Shown one piece after another: positions 32,301 to 41,054 of a DNA stretch of 64,000 nt. The first letter of the stretch is position 1; each line of letters opens with the position of its first letter. A program made the translations under genes and the position numbers. This DNA is from Antilocapra americana (taxonomy: Eukaryota; Chordata; Mammalia; Artiodactyla; Antilocapridae): contig ML660204.1 in NCBI GenBank assembly GCA_007570785.1, positions 124,001 to 188,000 of the forward strand, in the 5' to 3' direction. The notes beneath the pieces were generated by a model that had not been told where the DNA came from, made no database searches, and worked only from the letters and a program-made list of their open reading frames with translations.

Positions 32301-35300
32301 TGCCAGATGTCCCCTGGAGGCAAAATCACTCCTGGCTGAGAACCACCAGTCAAGATCCAGGACAACAAAGTTGTGGCACATTTACTTCACCTGCCCACCC
32401 AGAGCTCTTGGCAGACATTGCTAATTGACCACAGTGCTATTTCCTGCTAAGTCCAGAAAGGGCCTCAGAACCCTCCCCAGTACATCCCCTACAGCCCCTA
32501 CCAATCAATCCCATATGACACAAGCAATGAAACTAGTTTGCCCCTGTCCTTAGATGATTGTTTCCATTCAGCTACTGGAGGATTTTTCATTCAGTTTCAT
32601 GTACCTTCAGTGAGCTCCTGCTGCGTGCAGGGAGTAGGAGTCTGACTTTCCAACTTCACTTCCTCCTCCCAATGGCCCTGCTCACAACAGGACTAGACTT
32701 GTCCCCAGGGGGTGACCGAGGGGACTGAGGTCCAGGCAAGAGCAGTGACCTGCCCAAGGTCACACAGCATGCCAGCAGCAAAGCCAGAAAGAGGCCCCAT
32801 GTCCTATACCAGCTCTCTTTCACTGAGGTCCTGGGCATAGCATTACCCACCACCCTCTGCCCTAACCACCACCCCCTTCCCCTGGCCCATGAAGCCCCTC
32901 CGCTGCTCACTTAGTGATGCCCTTGATAGGCTTCATCCCCGGGCGGTTTTGGCCCGCCTCAGCTGCCATCTTCTCCAGGATGTGACTCTCATCCATGGCA
33001 TTCTGGACCTCTGGAAAGGAGTAGACAGACCCTCGCCTATGCTCCTCACCGCTTCCCTCCCCGGCTAGCCTCTCAGGCATCCCAGAAACAAGTCACGTGC
33101 AGACCCTGCCCTCTTCCAGCCTCACGGGGGAGACAGAGTCACCAACAATAACAGTAAAGATGACCAGAGGAAGGAGAGGGTGGGACAAATTGAGAGCGCA
33201 GCATTGACGTACATACACCTCCATGGTAAAATAGCTAGCTAGTGGGAATTCTCCCCTGGAGAAGTCCGTGGACAGAGGAGCCTGGCCGGCTACAGTCCAT
33301 GGGATGGCAAAGAGCTGGACATGACTGTGTGACTAACTTTCACTTTTTTCAGTGGGAAGCTGCTGTATAACACAGGGAGCTCAGCTCCATGCTCTGTGCT
33401 GACTTAGAGAGGTGGGATGGGGGGAGAGTGTGGGAGAGAGGTCCAAGGGTGAGGGGGCATATATGCATACTCATGGCTGATTCACGCTGTTGTACAGTAG
33501 AAACTAGCATAGCATTCTATACTCCAATTAAAAATAAAATAAACAATACAGTGAATTCTACTGGAAAATATTTTGGCAGAATCTATGAAAGCTGAAGATA
33601 TACATGTTGTATAACTGTGAAATTCCGCTACCAACTACATACCCAAAAGAAATGTGCTCAAATTCAACAAAATGTGTATTTTGGAATGAGACATTGTAAA
33701 ATAGCTGTATTTTTGAGTACCACATAAAAATTCATCATTAAAAGAAGAAAAAGTGATGGGAGCCAGTACTGCCCTGGCAGTCCAGTGGTTAAAACTCCAC
33801 CTTCCATTGTAGGGAGCGCAGATTCAATCCTTGATCAGGGAACTAAAGTCCCACATGCTGTGGGGTGCAGTCAAAAATTATTTTTAAAAAAGGAAGAAAG
33901 AAATATATTGTAAATAAAACTGATAAGAGCTATAAAAAGTGCAGGCAGCTGGAGAAACCACATGACAGATTTGGGCTGGGAAAGGAAGAGCTGGGGAAGG
34001 CTTCCAGGAGGAGGTGACCTGCCAGTCACCTTAAGGAAGAATAGGATTTTCACCAGGAAGCAAAGGGGTAAAGGAGGTGACTCAGGGCAGAGGACACATC
34101 AAGTTCAGAGGTGGGGAAATGGGGAAGGAGGTGGCATGGTGAGGGAGGAGAGAGGAACACAGGGAGGCTGGAGTGGGGAAGGACAGGACCGGAACTCTGG
34201 AGCAGTTTCCAGGGCATGTCATGGAGGCCTTGAACCTCAAGTTAGAGGGCTGACTTTGTGCTGTGGCCCAGCCACTCTCAAACCGGGGTGATTAGGGAAT
34301 TCAACTGGGATCTTGTTAAAGTAGAGATACTGTGCCTGAAGCCAAGACATTCTGATTCTCCAGCCTGGGGTCCCCCACCCCAAATGATACTGTGCTGGAA
34401 AAACCCTATAATAGTCACAGGCTAATTCCCAGAGAGGGAACAAATCCTGAGCTGAAGAAATCATTAGCTGTTTGCTCATGGATGTGACTTCCCTGAGGGT
34501 CACAGATCTGGGGATGGAAATATCTCTTAGTAAAGAGCCCTCAGAGCCTTTTAATCTCAATTCATCTGAAGTGTGTTAGTTTCTCAGTCATGTCCAACTC
34601 TCTGCGACCCCATGGACTGTAGGCAGATTCTTTACCATCTGAGCCACGGGGAGTTTACATCACAATTTCATTTGATCCTGCCCCAAAAGGACAGTTTACC
34701 GTTTTACATTTTTTTAAATACATATTTTTATTTATTTGGCTGCACTGACTCTTAGGTGCAGCGTGCGGGATATTTAGTTGCAGCAGGCAAACTTATTTGC
34801 AGTATGTGGGATCTAGGTCCCTGACCAGGGATCGAACCCAGGCTGCCTGCTTTGGGAGCTCAGAGTCTTAGCCACTGGACCACCAGGGAAGTCCCACTAT
34901 TTTACATTTCTTTACATTTCACATTTACTGATGAGCACGCTGGCCACACAGAGAGGGTAAGTGACTTGCTTGAGGTCACACAGTAAACTGTTGGCAGAAC
35001 TGGGATTTGGCTTATGTCTGTCACCCCAGTGACTCACGTGTGGACACCAACCCCTGCCATCAGGGCCAAGGAGAGGCTACAAGGAAGTAAAATTTCCAGC
35101 TCTGCCTTCAACTTGTTGGGGGACCTTGGGAAGGTCACCCTATTTGCTCTTGGTCTCAGTTCCCTCTCCTCTCTGTAAAATGGAAGAATAACATATTGCT
35201 TATAAGTTTACTTTGAGGATCACAGAGCACTCAAGTCTATGTAAACACGGGCAGTCACTACCTAACCCCAGTCACACACCTCTCCCACACCCCCTGCCAA

Positions 35301-35418
35301 CACCCAGTGCCAGCTCACCACGATTCAGGACGTCCATGCCCAGCCGCACCAGTGCCGCAGGGTCGGCTCGCGTAGGGCTCAGCAGGCTGCAGAGCGCCAG
35401 ACACGGGATCCACAGCAT
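20366..35418 (-). CDS. BPIFB6: BPI fold-containing family B member 6
   Basis: Complete. Fifteen coding exons on the minus strand: 35418-35319, 33010-32911, 31825-31721, 31263-31114, 30955-30892, 30494-30434, 29628-29537, 28622-28449, 27458-27405, 27051-26878, 26129-26062, 22557-22512, 21924-21861, 21466-21390, 20398-20366. They total 1362 nt including TGA, 453 aa, the human length. Residues 1-18 look like a signal peptide ending in TRA. Cys138 and Cys175 occupy the BPI disulfide positions, and N115-I-T is a sequon. The N-terminal barrel carries VPGVGVF-type strands, and the C-terminal barrel contains [17 protein letters not shown]. Human BPIFB6 is reported on ER membranes, affecting secretory traffic and Golgi integrity; that role is family knowledge. 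Intron 11 (3.5 kb) holds a BovB element and intron 8 a minisatellite. Confidence 0.96.
20524..20838 (+). mobile_element. CHR-1 type SINE
   Basis: Starts 'ggcttccctggtggctcagc' with an internal A run. It then shows CHR text ('gatcccacatgccacagg', 'gcccaggagccataact', 'gccgcaactagagaaa'). It lies in intron 14 of BPIFB6, just upstream of the last exon. Confidence 0.82.
21015..21165 (-). repeat. MIR element
   Basis: 'tatttatggagcacttagtg' and 'gtgaattatctccacaaatc' match reversed MIR. BPIFB6 intron 14. Confidence 0.55.
21390..21466 (-). CDS. BPIFB6: BPIFB6 coding exon 14
   Basis: 77 nt encoding [20 protein letters not shown] and LGITE. This is the conserved C-terminal 'VG.PLP' motif of the family. 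Acceptor tctcag, donor gtgagg. Confidence 0.93.
21861..21924 (-). CDS. BPIFB6: BPIFB6 coding exon 13
   Basis: 64 nt encoding [20 protein letters not shown] and N. Acceptor cactag, donor gtgagg. Confidence 0.92.
22117..22170 (+). mobile_element. Bov-tA SINE 3' fragment
   Basis: 'cagtccatggggttgcagag', then tcagatactactgaacgactga. BPIFB6 intron 12. Confidence 0.7.
22512..22557 (-). CDS. BPIFB6: BPIFB6 coding exon 12
   Basis: 46 nt encoding [15 protein letters not shown] after the split Arg codon. Too short to stand out in a plain ORF scan. Acceptor ctgcag, donor gtaagt. Confidence 0.92.
23106..25233 (-). mobile_element. BovB LINE, 5'-truncated, with an inverted internal segment
   Basis: Largest element in the window, in BPIFB6 intron 11. 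In reverse it runs from the region after the endonuclease (LLIAKFRLK near 25225, [19 protein letters not shown] near 24985) through reverse transcriptase ([41 protein letters not shown]) to the C-terminal domain ([14 protein letters not shown]) and the CAGTT-type end at 23106. It has stops and frameshifts and is inactive. The segment between 24640 and 24830 is in opposite orientation. Confidence 0.93.
26062..26129 (-). CDS. BPIFB6: BPIFB6 coding exon 11
   Basis: 68 nt encoding [19 protein letters not shown] and SMD, ending two bases into the next codon. Acceptor tgtcag, donor gtagga. Confidence 0.92.
26290..26600 (+). repeat. L2-like ancient repeat
   Basis: 'caggcatcacctcctctagg', then aagtcctttgtgatttcc, resembles L2 3' text. 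BPIFB6 intron 10. Weak. Confidence 0.4.
26878..27051 (-). CDS. BPIFB6: BPIFB6 coding exon 10
   Basis: 174 nt, 58 codons in phase 0. Encodes [38 protein letters not shown] and PVSLFVLEI. Acceptor ctgtag, donor gtgagt. Confidence 0.93.
27405..27458 (-). CDS. BPIFB6: BPIFB6 coding exon 9
   Basis: 54 nt encoding [18 protein letters not shown]. Acceptor ttgtag, donor gtaagt. The minisatellite of intron 8 begins about 90 bp upstream of its acceptor. Confidence 0.92.
27546..28330 (-). repeat. degenerate GATG/GGAT tetranucleotide minisatellite
   Basis: About 780 bp of imperfect gatggatgg-type repeats fill most of BPIFB6 intron 8, between exon 9 (27458) and exon 8 (28449). A reading frame through it gives His/Pro/Ser/Ile-rich peptide typical of such repeats; it is not a gene. 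Confidence 0.9.
28449..28622 (-). CDS. BPIFB6: BPIFB6 coding exon 8
   Basis: 174 nt, 58 codons in phase 0. Encodes [18 protein letters not shown] and [19 protein letters not shown], ending TM at the gtgagc donor. Acceptor ctgcag. Confidence 0.93.
28706..28903 (-). mobile_element. Bov-tA SINE
   Basis: Reverse, near full length: 'ttgactctttgtgacccc' to 'gagccaccagggaagtc'. BPIFB6 intron 7. Confidence 0.88.
29537..29628 (-). CDS. BPIFB6: BPIFB6 coding exon 7
   Basis: 92 nt encoding [20 protein letters not shown] and ANYIQVDFS. Acceptor gcacag, donor gtaagc. Confidence 0.93.
30434..30494 (-). CDS. BPIFB6: BPIFB6 coding exon 6 (second disulfide Cys)
   Basis: 61 nt encoding [20 protein letters not shown]. 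Its second residue is Cys175. The donor gtgtgt is less typical, but the frame continues correctly into exon 7. Confidence 0.92.
30892..30955 (-). CDS. BPIFB6: BPIFB6 coding exon 5
   Basis: 64 nt encoding [19 protein letters not shown] and GL. Acceptor gtccag, donor gtaagt. Confidence 0.93.
31114..31263 (-). CDS. BPIFB6: BPIFB6 coding exon 4 (first disulfide Cys)
   Basis: 150 nt encoding [18 protein letters not shown] with sequon N115-I-T, then [20 protein letters not shown] with Cys138. Acceptor ctccag, donor gtgagg. Confidence 0.93.
31400..31665 (+). mobile_element. L2 LINE 3' region
   Basis: 'catggtacacagtaggtact', then caatcaatg, is the L2 end. Upstream text ('aaccctgctctgctcagcag') follows L2 spacing. 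BPIFB6 intron 3. Confidence 0.55.
31721..31825 (-). CDS. BPIFB6: BPIFB6 coding exon 3
   Basis: 105 nt encoding [20 protein letters not shown] and [13 protein letters not shown]. The cysteine here is additional to the BPI pair. Acceptor tcccag, donor gtgagt. Confidence 0.93.
32911..33010 (-). CDS. BPIFB6: BPIFB6 coding exon 2
   Basis: 100 nt encoding [20 protein letters not shown] and then MKPIKGIT. It lacks the Gly-rich insert seen in BPIFB3. Acceptor ttccag, donor gtgagc. Confidence 0.93.
33250..33545 (+). mobile_element. Bov-tA 3' fragment joined to L1 3' end
   Basis: 33250-33349 is Bov-tA ('gtggacagaggagcctggcc', 'tggacatgactgtgtgac'). 33351-33545 is L1 3' UTR ('gtgggaagctgctgtataac', 'tgtacagtagaaactagcat'). 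BPIFB6 intron 1. Confidence 0.8.
33773..33895 (+). mobile_element. CHR-type SINE
   Basis: 'gccctggcagtccagtggtt', 'gattcaatccttgatcaggg' and 'aaagtcccacatgctgtg', then an A-rich tail. BPIFB6 intron 1. Confidence 0.8.
34573..34652 (-). mobile_element. internally deleted Bov-tA SINE
   Basis: The 3' part ('cagtcatgtccaactctctg') is joined directly to the 5' part ('ttctttaccatctgagccac'). About 120 bp of the middle is missing. Confidence 0.75.
34712..34896 (-). mobile_element. CHR-2 type SINE
   Basis: 'tatttatttggctgcactga', 'gatcgaacccaggctgcctg' and 'ccactggaccaccagggaag' in reverse. BPIFB6 intron 1. Confidence 0.82.
35319..35418 (-). CDS. BPIFB6: BPIFB6 coding exon 1 (start codon, signal peptide)
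   Basis: 100 nt encoding [18 protein letters not shown] and then [15 protein letters not shown]. The exon probably begins at 35426, where a gcacag acceptor precedes GTGGAGCC and the ATG. Donor gtgagc. Confidence 0.94.
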
Positions 35419-36570
35419 GGCTCCACCTGTGCCATAGGGCTTGAATTGGGTGCCCTGGTTCTCCCGGGAACCTCTCATGCTCCAGAGCAGACGGAGCCCC
35501 CTGGGTGATCTCGGAAGTCTAGGAGCCTATGGACTCCAGCTAGGTCAGAGAACCTCATGCCTGCCTCCTCCCGAAGGGCCCAAGAGTGTCGGATGAAACA
35601 TTGGGCCTTCTGGCGTCTCCCCGAGCAGGTCACTTCCCTCTCTAAGCCTCAGCTTCCTCATCTGTGGGCCTGATGCATTCTGATCAGTCTGCCTAATGGG
35701 GTTGGTGGGAGGTTTAGCTGCAATTTTTCATGCGTTCAAGTGTGGCTCAGAGGGCAGTACTGGGGCCACAGAAGGAATTCCCTCCTGGTCCTGACCTAGG
35801 AACTCCTCATTCAGTGCAGCGTGGGAATGGGGAACCTTCTGCTCCCCCAGCCCTCCCATGACAGCCCAGGGCATCCCCCAACTCCCCCAGCTCAGCCTCC
35901 CTTCCAGGAATCTCAGTTCACAGCCCCTTAAGGCTCCTGGAGACAATGCCTCACCAATAGGGGAACCGAGGCACAGTTTGAACCAGAGCCAAGGTTTCAT
36001 AGCCGATGAGTAAAGAATCAAATAATGACCTCTGACCTCAGATCCTTCAAAACTCCCAGGAAAGCCCCATCCCATCCCTGGGCTCCTGGACACCCTTTCT
36101 TCCTGTGGACAATTTACCAAGACCTAAAATTCTTCCAACCAGAGGCCAAGTGTTTATTTCAGGTTTGAGCTGTGGCTGAAAAGAATCAAGGCGGGATGGC
36201 CACTGAGGCTGGCCTGTGTCATCAAAGAAGAAGAGTTCCCGATGGACTCCAGCCTGCTGACAGCAGGCTCAGCCACTGACCCATAAACAGAAATGGACAC
36301 CTACTGGGGACCCTCTTTCTAGTCAAGCCCACGCCTGCTGCGTGCATTCGTTCACTGAACTCACATTACTGAGTCTTCACTATGTGTCAAGCAGGCCAGG
36401 CTACAAGGTACACACAGCAGAGACAGTCCCGCTCCTCCTGACCCTTAGAGAGAAGCAATCGAATGGGATACAATGTGTATGGGTGATTAGGGAGTGGGGG
36501 TGGGCGTCAGGGAAGGACTCTCTAAGGAGGAGATGTTTAGGCTGAGACCTAAAGGATGAAAAGCAGCCAG

Positions 36571-36633
36571 TATATAAAAAGATGGAGACCATCTTTTTTT
36601 ATATAAAGATTTTTTTATATAAAAAAGCAGCTG
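36571..36633. repeat. A/T-rich inverted repeat
   Basis: tatataaaaagatgg and ccatctttttttatata form a hairpin with a 3-bp loop. A second copy of the tata/ttt arm follows. It lies in the presumed BPIFB6 first intron. Confidence 0.7.
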
Positions 36634-37026
36634 CGGTCCCTATCCTAAGAGACCATCGAGCCTACAATCAATATTTGCTAAGTGAAACAGTGTTCTATTT
36701 GTCTTTCACCCCATTCAATTTTTAGATATCTATCTGAGCTTGAAAATAATCAATCGTGGTGTTTCTTCCACCCCTGTGAACAAGCCTAGTGCCAGATTGC
36801 TGAAGTTCATCCTGTGGAGGACTGTGGAGTTCAGCACCAGGCAGCAGAGCTTAAATGGCCTGGGTAAAGGTCTTCTCTAGCCCCACCCTACCCCTAAGGT
36901 GGGGAGACTGAGCCCCAAGACTGAGCGCCACCCCAGTCCCCCCATTCCCAGATCAGAACTGATGTCAGGTGTCAAGGCCGCTCCGAGCAGGGATTTTTGC
37001 CCTCTTAGAATAATAAGTGGTTTTAG

Positions 37027-37118
37027 GAACACCCACTCCAGTATTCTTGCCTGAAGAATTCCATGACAGAGGAGCCTGGTGGGGTCACACAGAGTTGGAC
37101 ACAACTGAGCGACTATCA
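37027..37118 (+). mobile_element. Bov-tA SINE 3' half
   Basis: 'ccactccagtattcttgcct' to 'ggacacaactgagcgacta'. Confidence 0.78.
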
Positions 37119-37689
37119 CTCACCGAGGAACACAATCATATGGGTGCTTCTGGGACAAAGGGTCAATGCCAGGGTTTTGTTTATGACTGTGTTTGTGCTT
37201 TTGCCTAAGCCATCCCTCCCTCTAACAACACTCTGCTTCCTCCTTGCTTATCACTCAAGTCCTAATTTCAGCCCCTGCCTCCTCCACCAGGAAGCCTCCC
37301 CTCAACCTCCAACTCCCTCCAGTCTTGAAGACCGTAGTTGGAACCTGAGCATGTATCTGATCCACCCCCTCAAGATGAGTGTTTCCTGCTGCCCCAACCC
37401 CGTCTTCTACTCACACTATTTCCTCCGTCTAGAGTCCTTCCTCCCTCTCTACTTGCCGAATGCTCCCAGGTGCCCCCTACCATCACCGTCCCCCGCCAAC
37501 ACACTCCCTGTTGCCTCAGCTCAGCTCTGAGCTCCTGCAAAGCACAGCCTCCCTTGTCTCTCACCGGCCTCAGATGGAGCCCAAGGAGGCACCTCAGATC
37601 AGCTGTCTCCTTGATCTTTCCCAAGTCCTAAGCATCTGAGGATTGTGCATGCCTGGTGGCTTCCTGTCGGGTGCAGAGCACTGGGTGGG

Positions 37690-37805
37690 GATCAGGACAT
37701 AGATCCAAGCCCTGGTCCTGCCACCCAATTACTGTGTGACCTCAGGCAAGTCTCTTGCCCTCTCTGAGCCTCAGTGTTTTCGTCTGTAAAATGACAGGGC
37801 TGAAA
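37690..37805 (+). repeat. MIR element
   Basis: 'tactgtgtgacctcaggcaa', 'tctctgagcctcagtg' and 'tctgtaaaatgacagg' are MIR core landmarks. It lies just downstream of the presumed BPIFB6 first exon. Confidence 0.7.
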
Positions 37806-37850
37806 AAGACCCTGTGCGGGGAGAGGTCCACAGGTAGTGCCTGTCCTTAC

Positions 37851-37890
37851 CTTGTCGAGCCTGGGGATGTCCTGCTGACGACTGGCCCCT
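37851..37890 (-). other. BPIFB6: candidate untranslated first exon of BPIFB6
   Basis: CTCGACAAG|gtaaggac gives a strong donor at 37850/37851, and a TATA-like box lies about 30-40 bp upstream of the expected start. It would splice over 2.4 kb to the acceptor at 35427, 8 nt before the ATG. The 5' end is estimated from the TATA spacing only. Confidence 0.5.
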
Positions 37891-37916
37891 GCCTCCCCAC
37901 CCTGGGATGAGGAAGC

Positions 37917-37928
37917 CCTTATATTTGG
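37917..37928 (-). promoter_or_regulatory. BPIFB6: TATA-like box, BPIFB6
   Basis: The minus strand reads CCAAATATAAGG, followed by GC. It shares ATATAAGGGC with the BPIFB3 promoter. The 60 bp upstream are A/T-rich with GATA and TAAT motifs. Confidence 0.55.
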
Positions 37929-37970
37929 GAGCCTGATTAGCTGCTTAGATAATTAAGGGTTTAATAAGGC

Positions 37971-37986
37971 CCAGATAATTATCTGG
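37971..37986. promoter_or_regulatory. perfect 16-bp palindrome upstream of BPIFB6
   Basis: CCAGATAATTATCTGG is its own reverse complement. It holds two inverted GATA sites (AGATAA) and a TAATTA homeodomain core. It lies about 45 bp upstream of the TATA-like box. A second TAGATAATTAAG element sits between the two. A role as a binding site is inferred. Confidence 0.4.
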
Positions 37987-39654
37987 AAGCCCAGAGAATA
38001 GGAGCCCCGATGCTCACGTGACAATCCAGCCTGTTCCAACGTAAACAGCACAGAGGACATGGACGGCTGCCCCAGGGCGGGCACTGGGCAGGAGATGCGG
38101 TTGCCAGAGCAGCCATCGGGGCTCACACTTCCCCTCCCCAAGACTCAGCGCCTCCCACAAGGCTGGAAACACTGTTGGCACTCATTCCTTTCATGTTTAC
38201 CTAGGACCCACTGTGTGCCAGGCCTGTGCAGGGGTGAGAGATGCCACACCGAGCAAAGCAGCTACGGTTCCTATCCTAAGGGGGCTCCTAGAGCCCAGGG
38301 GGACAGGCCATCTGCAAGCGGACAGCACAGAGCCAGGTCAGTCCTGGGGAGCCGAGGGTGGTGGAAGCCAGTGAACTGGCGGATGGGACAGGGAGAGGAG
38401 AGGGGGTTATTTCAAAACAGAAGAGCCCCAGAGCAGAGGGTATTGGAGCTGATGCCTGAGGGGCGAGCAGAGCCAGCTCTGCAAGGCAGAGGAAGGCGTT
38501 TCAAGCGGGTGCAAAGGCCTGGGAGATGTGGGCTAGACCATCACGACTGGGCCCCCTGACACTCAAGGGGGCAAAGAGCTAAATAGCTCAGTGGTGTGTC
38601 CTCAAGGGAGACCCTCCTGGAGGAGATGCCAGGAGGTGGTAAATGCTGGCATGAGGGCTTTCTCCAGATCTGGAAGGTAATAAATGTAGCATGACCCGAG
38701 GGTCACAAGATTAGCTGGCCACAGAGCTAGAGTTAGACCTGGGACCTCAAGGTGACCAGCCTCAGCTCTGCTCTTGCCCAGACCCTTGGGGGGCATGGCT
38801 GAGGGCACCTTAAAGGTGATGAAGAGTCCCAGGGGGCTGCTGGAGAAATGGGGTTTTCCTCCTCCACCTACAGGGAGCTCACAGGTATGGAAGATCAAGG
38901 AAGCTTCTGTATCCATTGTGCACAGGGGGCTGCTGAGGCCAGAGAGGGGTGAAGGCCTGCCTGAGGTCTGTGGGGCCAAAGCCAGATCAGAGTAGGGGAG
39001 AGAAGGACCCAGGTCAGCACAGCCAGTCTCCATCCTGATGTGGGCCCTGAGCCGGAGGAGCCAGGCTACAGATATCATCGCTTTATCCCTGCAGACCCAC
39101 CCCCTACAGACAGAGGGACCAGCAGGCCCCACCTCCTCCTTGCATGTAAATCCACCTGGGGATGCCTCCAATCACCCAGCCCTCCCTGCCTCCCCCAGGG
39201 CCATCCTGGGTATTAGGGGGAAGGCAGAGGCAGGAAAGACATGGGATGGTTGGGCTGGGGGAGGCTGAAGAAACCCCCTTACATGAGTTTGGGGGTCTGG
39301 GCCTCAGTCCCAGCCTCTGCCCTCACAAGTTGTGTGTCCTTGGGTAGCACCCTCAGCCTCCCTATTTTATCCTCTTTGTAATGTAGGGCACAGTAATGAT
39401 AGTATTGCTTAGAGGGAAAGGACAGTTATGCCATCCCCTGCTCCTCTAAATTCAAAGTGGCCAGAGAGGAGGCAAGCTCCCTAAAAATAAATTCTTTTAG
39501 GGACACACTCAATCTTTCCTGGGGCCCTGGGTTATCACATGACTTCTGTGTCCCTGGGGAAGCCTGGTCCAGCCAATTTGTGGATAGAGCCTCTGGAAGC
39601 ACCTGCAACTCAGCTCTCATGATACTGATAGTAACAAGAGGGCCCATTTGCTTG

Positions 39655-39835
39655 CACCTGACCTGTGCCAGGCAGTGTGCTGAATGTTTGATATGCACTA
39701 GTCCACTTAATCCTGAGGACTACCCTCTGAGGTGGGCACTCTGGCAATTTTTTCCATTTTACAGACAGAGAAATAGAGGCTCAGAGAGATCAAGCCACTT
39801 GCCCAAGTTATAGAGCAAGTGATAGCAGAGCCAGG
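39655..39835 (-). repeat. MIR element
   Basis: 'cattttacagacagagaaat', 'gaggctcagagagatcaag' and 'acctgtgccaggcagtg' in reversed MIR order. Confidence 0.7.
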
Positions 39836-40930
39836 AGCTCCAGGCCAAGACCTGCTAAGGCATACCCAAGGGGGCACTGCCGACCTTGCTTCCCCACCCC
39901 ATGCCCCAGCCTGGTCCCTACTGAAGCTCCAAATCCTGCCATCCTTCCAGGACCAGCTGCGCCTTTTTCCTCCAGGGAGACTTCCTCTCCCACCTCCCCC
40001 TCCATCCCTCAGATACTGAAAACCAGGCCAGCCCTGAAGACCAGCAAGGGTGACTCCCAGTTCAGCCACCCAGCCTACAGGGACTGGACTCCACGCAGCT
40101 TCCCAAGCCCAGGGCTGGGCATGCCTGGGCCAGAGCTCTGGCATATACACAGTACAAGCAGCTCACTCACCACACGCTTGTTATGCACTTGTTATATGCA
40201 GGGCTCTGGAGTGGTCAGAGTGGGGTGGTGGGGAGAGAAGCCACAGACACTAGCCACGGTCATCAGAAACTGAAGGGCATCCAAGTCACCAGGGCAGAGC
40301 GGTTTGCACATGGTCAGGGAGACCGAATATGAGGTGGTGGGCAGGATAAACCAGTTCAGGTTAAGGTGGCCCAGGCAGAGCATAGAGCCCAAGGGATGGA
40401 GGGAAAGCATGCAAGCTGCAGGATCAGGGTGAAAGGTGGGCCTCAAGAAGGTTCGTGAAGGAGCCAGACCTGAGAACGCACCCTTCAGTACAGGTCTGTA
40501 TATCGGGCTCAATTCTGAATTCTTTTCAGTACATCTCCTTTAGAGTGAGCATGAAGCTGACCAGAGGGCGCATGGCAGGGAGGTATGAGAGAGGAAGGGG
40601 CTTCCTGTGATTTCCAGTGGGGTCCAGGTGAGCCTTGTGGGGCAGAGAACATCCAGCAAAGCTCGTCTCAGCCACCCGCCCGGACTCAACCCCTCTGGCT
40701 CAGCCTGGGGGCAGCCTTTCTTTCTGCAGCCCTTTCCAAACAAGCCAGAGCATTCCCCACACCCGCACCGCCCCGCTGTCCACTCACTCTGAAGGCCACT
40801 GGCCCGTGACAGGGCCCGCAGTCCCTCGGGCAGCTGCTCTGTGTGTGGCTGCCACGTCTGCAACTCACAACTGCCACCTCTCCTCTCACACCCTGCCCTC
40901 CCCCATGCAGCTTGCCCAGGGGGCTCTGGA

Positions 40931-41054
40931 GGTCTTCTTTGTGACCACGCCACAGCTTGTGGGATCTTAGTTCCCAGATGAGGACCCCGATGAGAACCCA
41001 GGTCCTTGGTAGTGAGAGCGTGGAATCCTAACCACAGAACTGCCAGGGAATTTC
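40931..41054 (-). mobile_element. CHR-type SINE
   Basis: 'gccacagcttgtgggatctt', then agttccca, and 'gtggaatcctaaccacag' in reverse. No clear A tail. Confidence 0.7.

Noticed and set aside
38602..39171. 189-codon frame on the minus strand in the BPIFB6-BPIFB2 interval (also 40540-41115)
   Set aside because: No domain, no splice or promoter support, and repeat-derived sequence within the second; treated as chance frames.
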